Below, one piece after another: positions 63,859 through 64,000 of a stretch of DNA of 64,000 nt. A program made the position numbers and the translations under genes. Below the pieces are notes generated by a model. That model did not search any database. It was not told the DNA's origin and saw only the letters and a list, made by a program, of their open reading frames with translations. This DNA comes from an uncultured Gemmatimonadota bacterium (GTDB lineage Bacteria; Gemmatimonadota; Gemmatimonadetes; Gemmatimonadales; Gemmatimonadaceae). The stretch lies in contig CADEDA010000005.1 of assembly GCA_902825965.1 (NCBI GenBank), forward strand, positions 159,637 to 223,636, written 5' to 3'. Position 1 is the first letter of the stretch; every line of letters starts with the position of its first letter.

Positions 63859-64000
63859 TCGACACTGGCACCCGCACCGGTGAAGCGCTCGTGCAGCTGC
63901 ATCGCAACGTCCGCGATGAAGCCGCCGCCGAGCCCGCCGCGGTGAACACCGCCAAGCCGACCAAGGAGACGCAGATCATCGCGATCTACGGCAAGGGCGG
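63855..64000 (+). CDS. bchX: Chlorophyllide a reductase iron protein BchX, 5' part
   Basis: Only the first 48 residues are visible. An N-terminal extension of about 35 residues is followed by TKETQIIAIYGKGG, the start of the P-loop of the nitrogenase-like iron protein (GKGGxGKS in full). BchX with BchY and BchZ reduces ring B of chlorophyllide a. The ATG at 63855 overlaps the bchC stop. The rest of the gene, and probably bchY, bchZ and pufs, lie beyond the right edge. Confidence 0.93.
   Translation, partial: MIDTGTRTGEALVQLHRNVRDEAAAEPAAVNTAKPTKETQIIAIYGKG

Overview
The window is about 70% G+C, densely coded and has no gene-free stretch over 300 bases. I saw no rRNA, tRNA, CRISPR array, insertion sequence or prophage. 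The gene content suggests a phototrophic member of the Gemmatimonadota: many exported peptidases and amidohydrolases, PadR plus a large MacB/FtsX-type permease, Sel1 and TPR lipoproteins, and a proteobacterial-type photosynthesis gene cluster. Genus and species cannot be fixed from the sequence alone.

Bases 1-12.1 kb hold secreted catabolic enzymes: a tricorn-like protease (cut by the left edge), a GH20 hexosaminidase-like protein, a large BNR/Asp-box propeller protein, a membrane-bound M28 peptidase and a PfkB-type sugar kinase with an altered catalytic motif. From 12.1 to 20.3 kb come a PadR regulator with its permease and a perfect operator palindrome, exonuclease III, an alpha/beta hydrolase, and a sulfatase divergent from its formylglycine-generating enzyme; the latter is translationally coupled to two small DUF proteins. 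From 20.3 to 31.7 kb a five-gene run (Sel1 lipoprotein plus two ABC ATPase/permease pairs), another hydrolase, two tandem amidohydrolases and a zinc-protease lipoprotein are encoded on the minus strand.

From 31.8 to 54 kb small regulatory and envelope units alternate: an Ada-N/AraC protein, an ArsR/SRPBCC pair with an operator across the start codon, an active/inactive M16 peptidase pair followed by a nitrilase, a Tat-exported phosphoesterase, a PEGA-type Ser/Thr kinase, a membrane-tethered LuxR protein, AraC and MarR regulators, a GH10-like lipoprotein, and the SCO1/PCuAC copper-delivery pair. At 55.1-57.6 kb an operon for reactive sulfur detoxification (TauE/SafE permease, metallo-beta-lactamase/rhodanese fusion, ArsR regulator) borders the photosynthesis genes.

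Bases 57.6-64.0 kb are one end of a photosynthesis gene cluster. On the minus strand bchI-bchD-puhE and an unrecognised 78-residue membrane protein form a tightly coupled operon; on the plus strand crtF-bchC-bchX run off the right edge. Three TGT-N12-ACA-like boxes, the signature of the PpsR/CrtJ repressor, lie at the two promoters: one between bchI and crtF, and two spaced by 8 bases around the putative bchC -10 element. Together these genes insert magnesium into protoporphyrin, convert chlorophyllide towards bacteriochlorophyll a, methylate carotenoids and help assemble the reaction centre.
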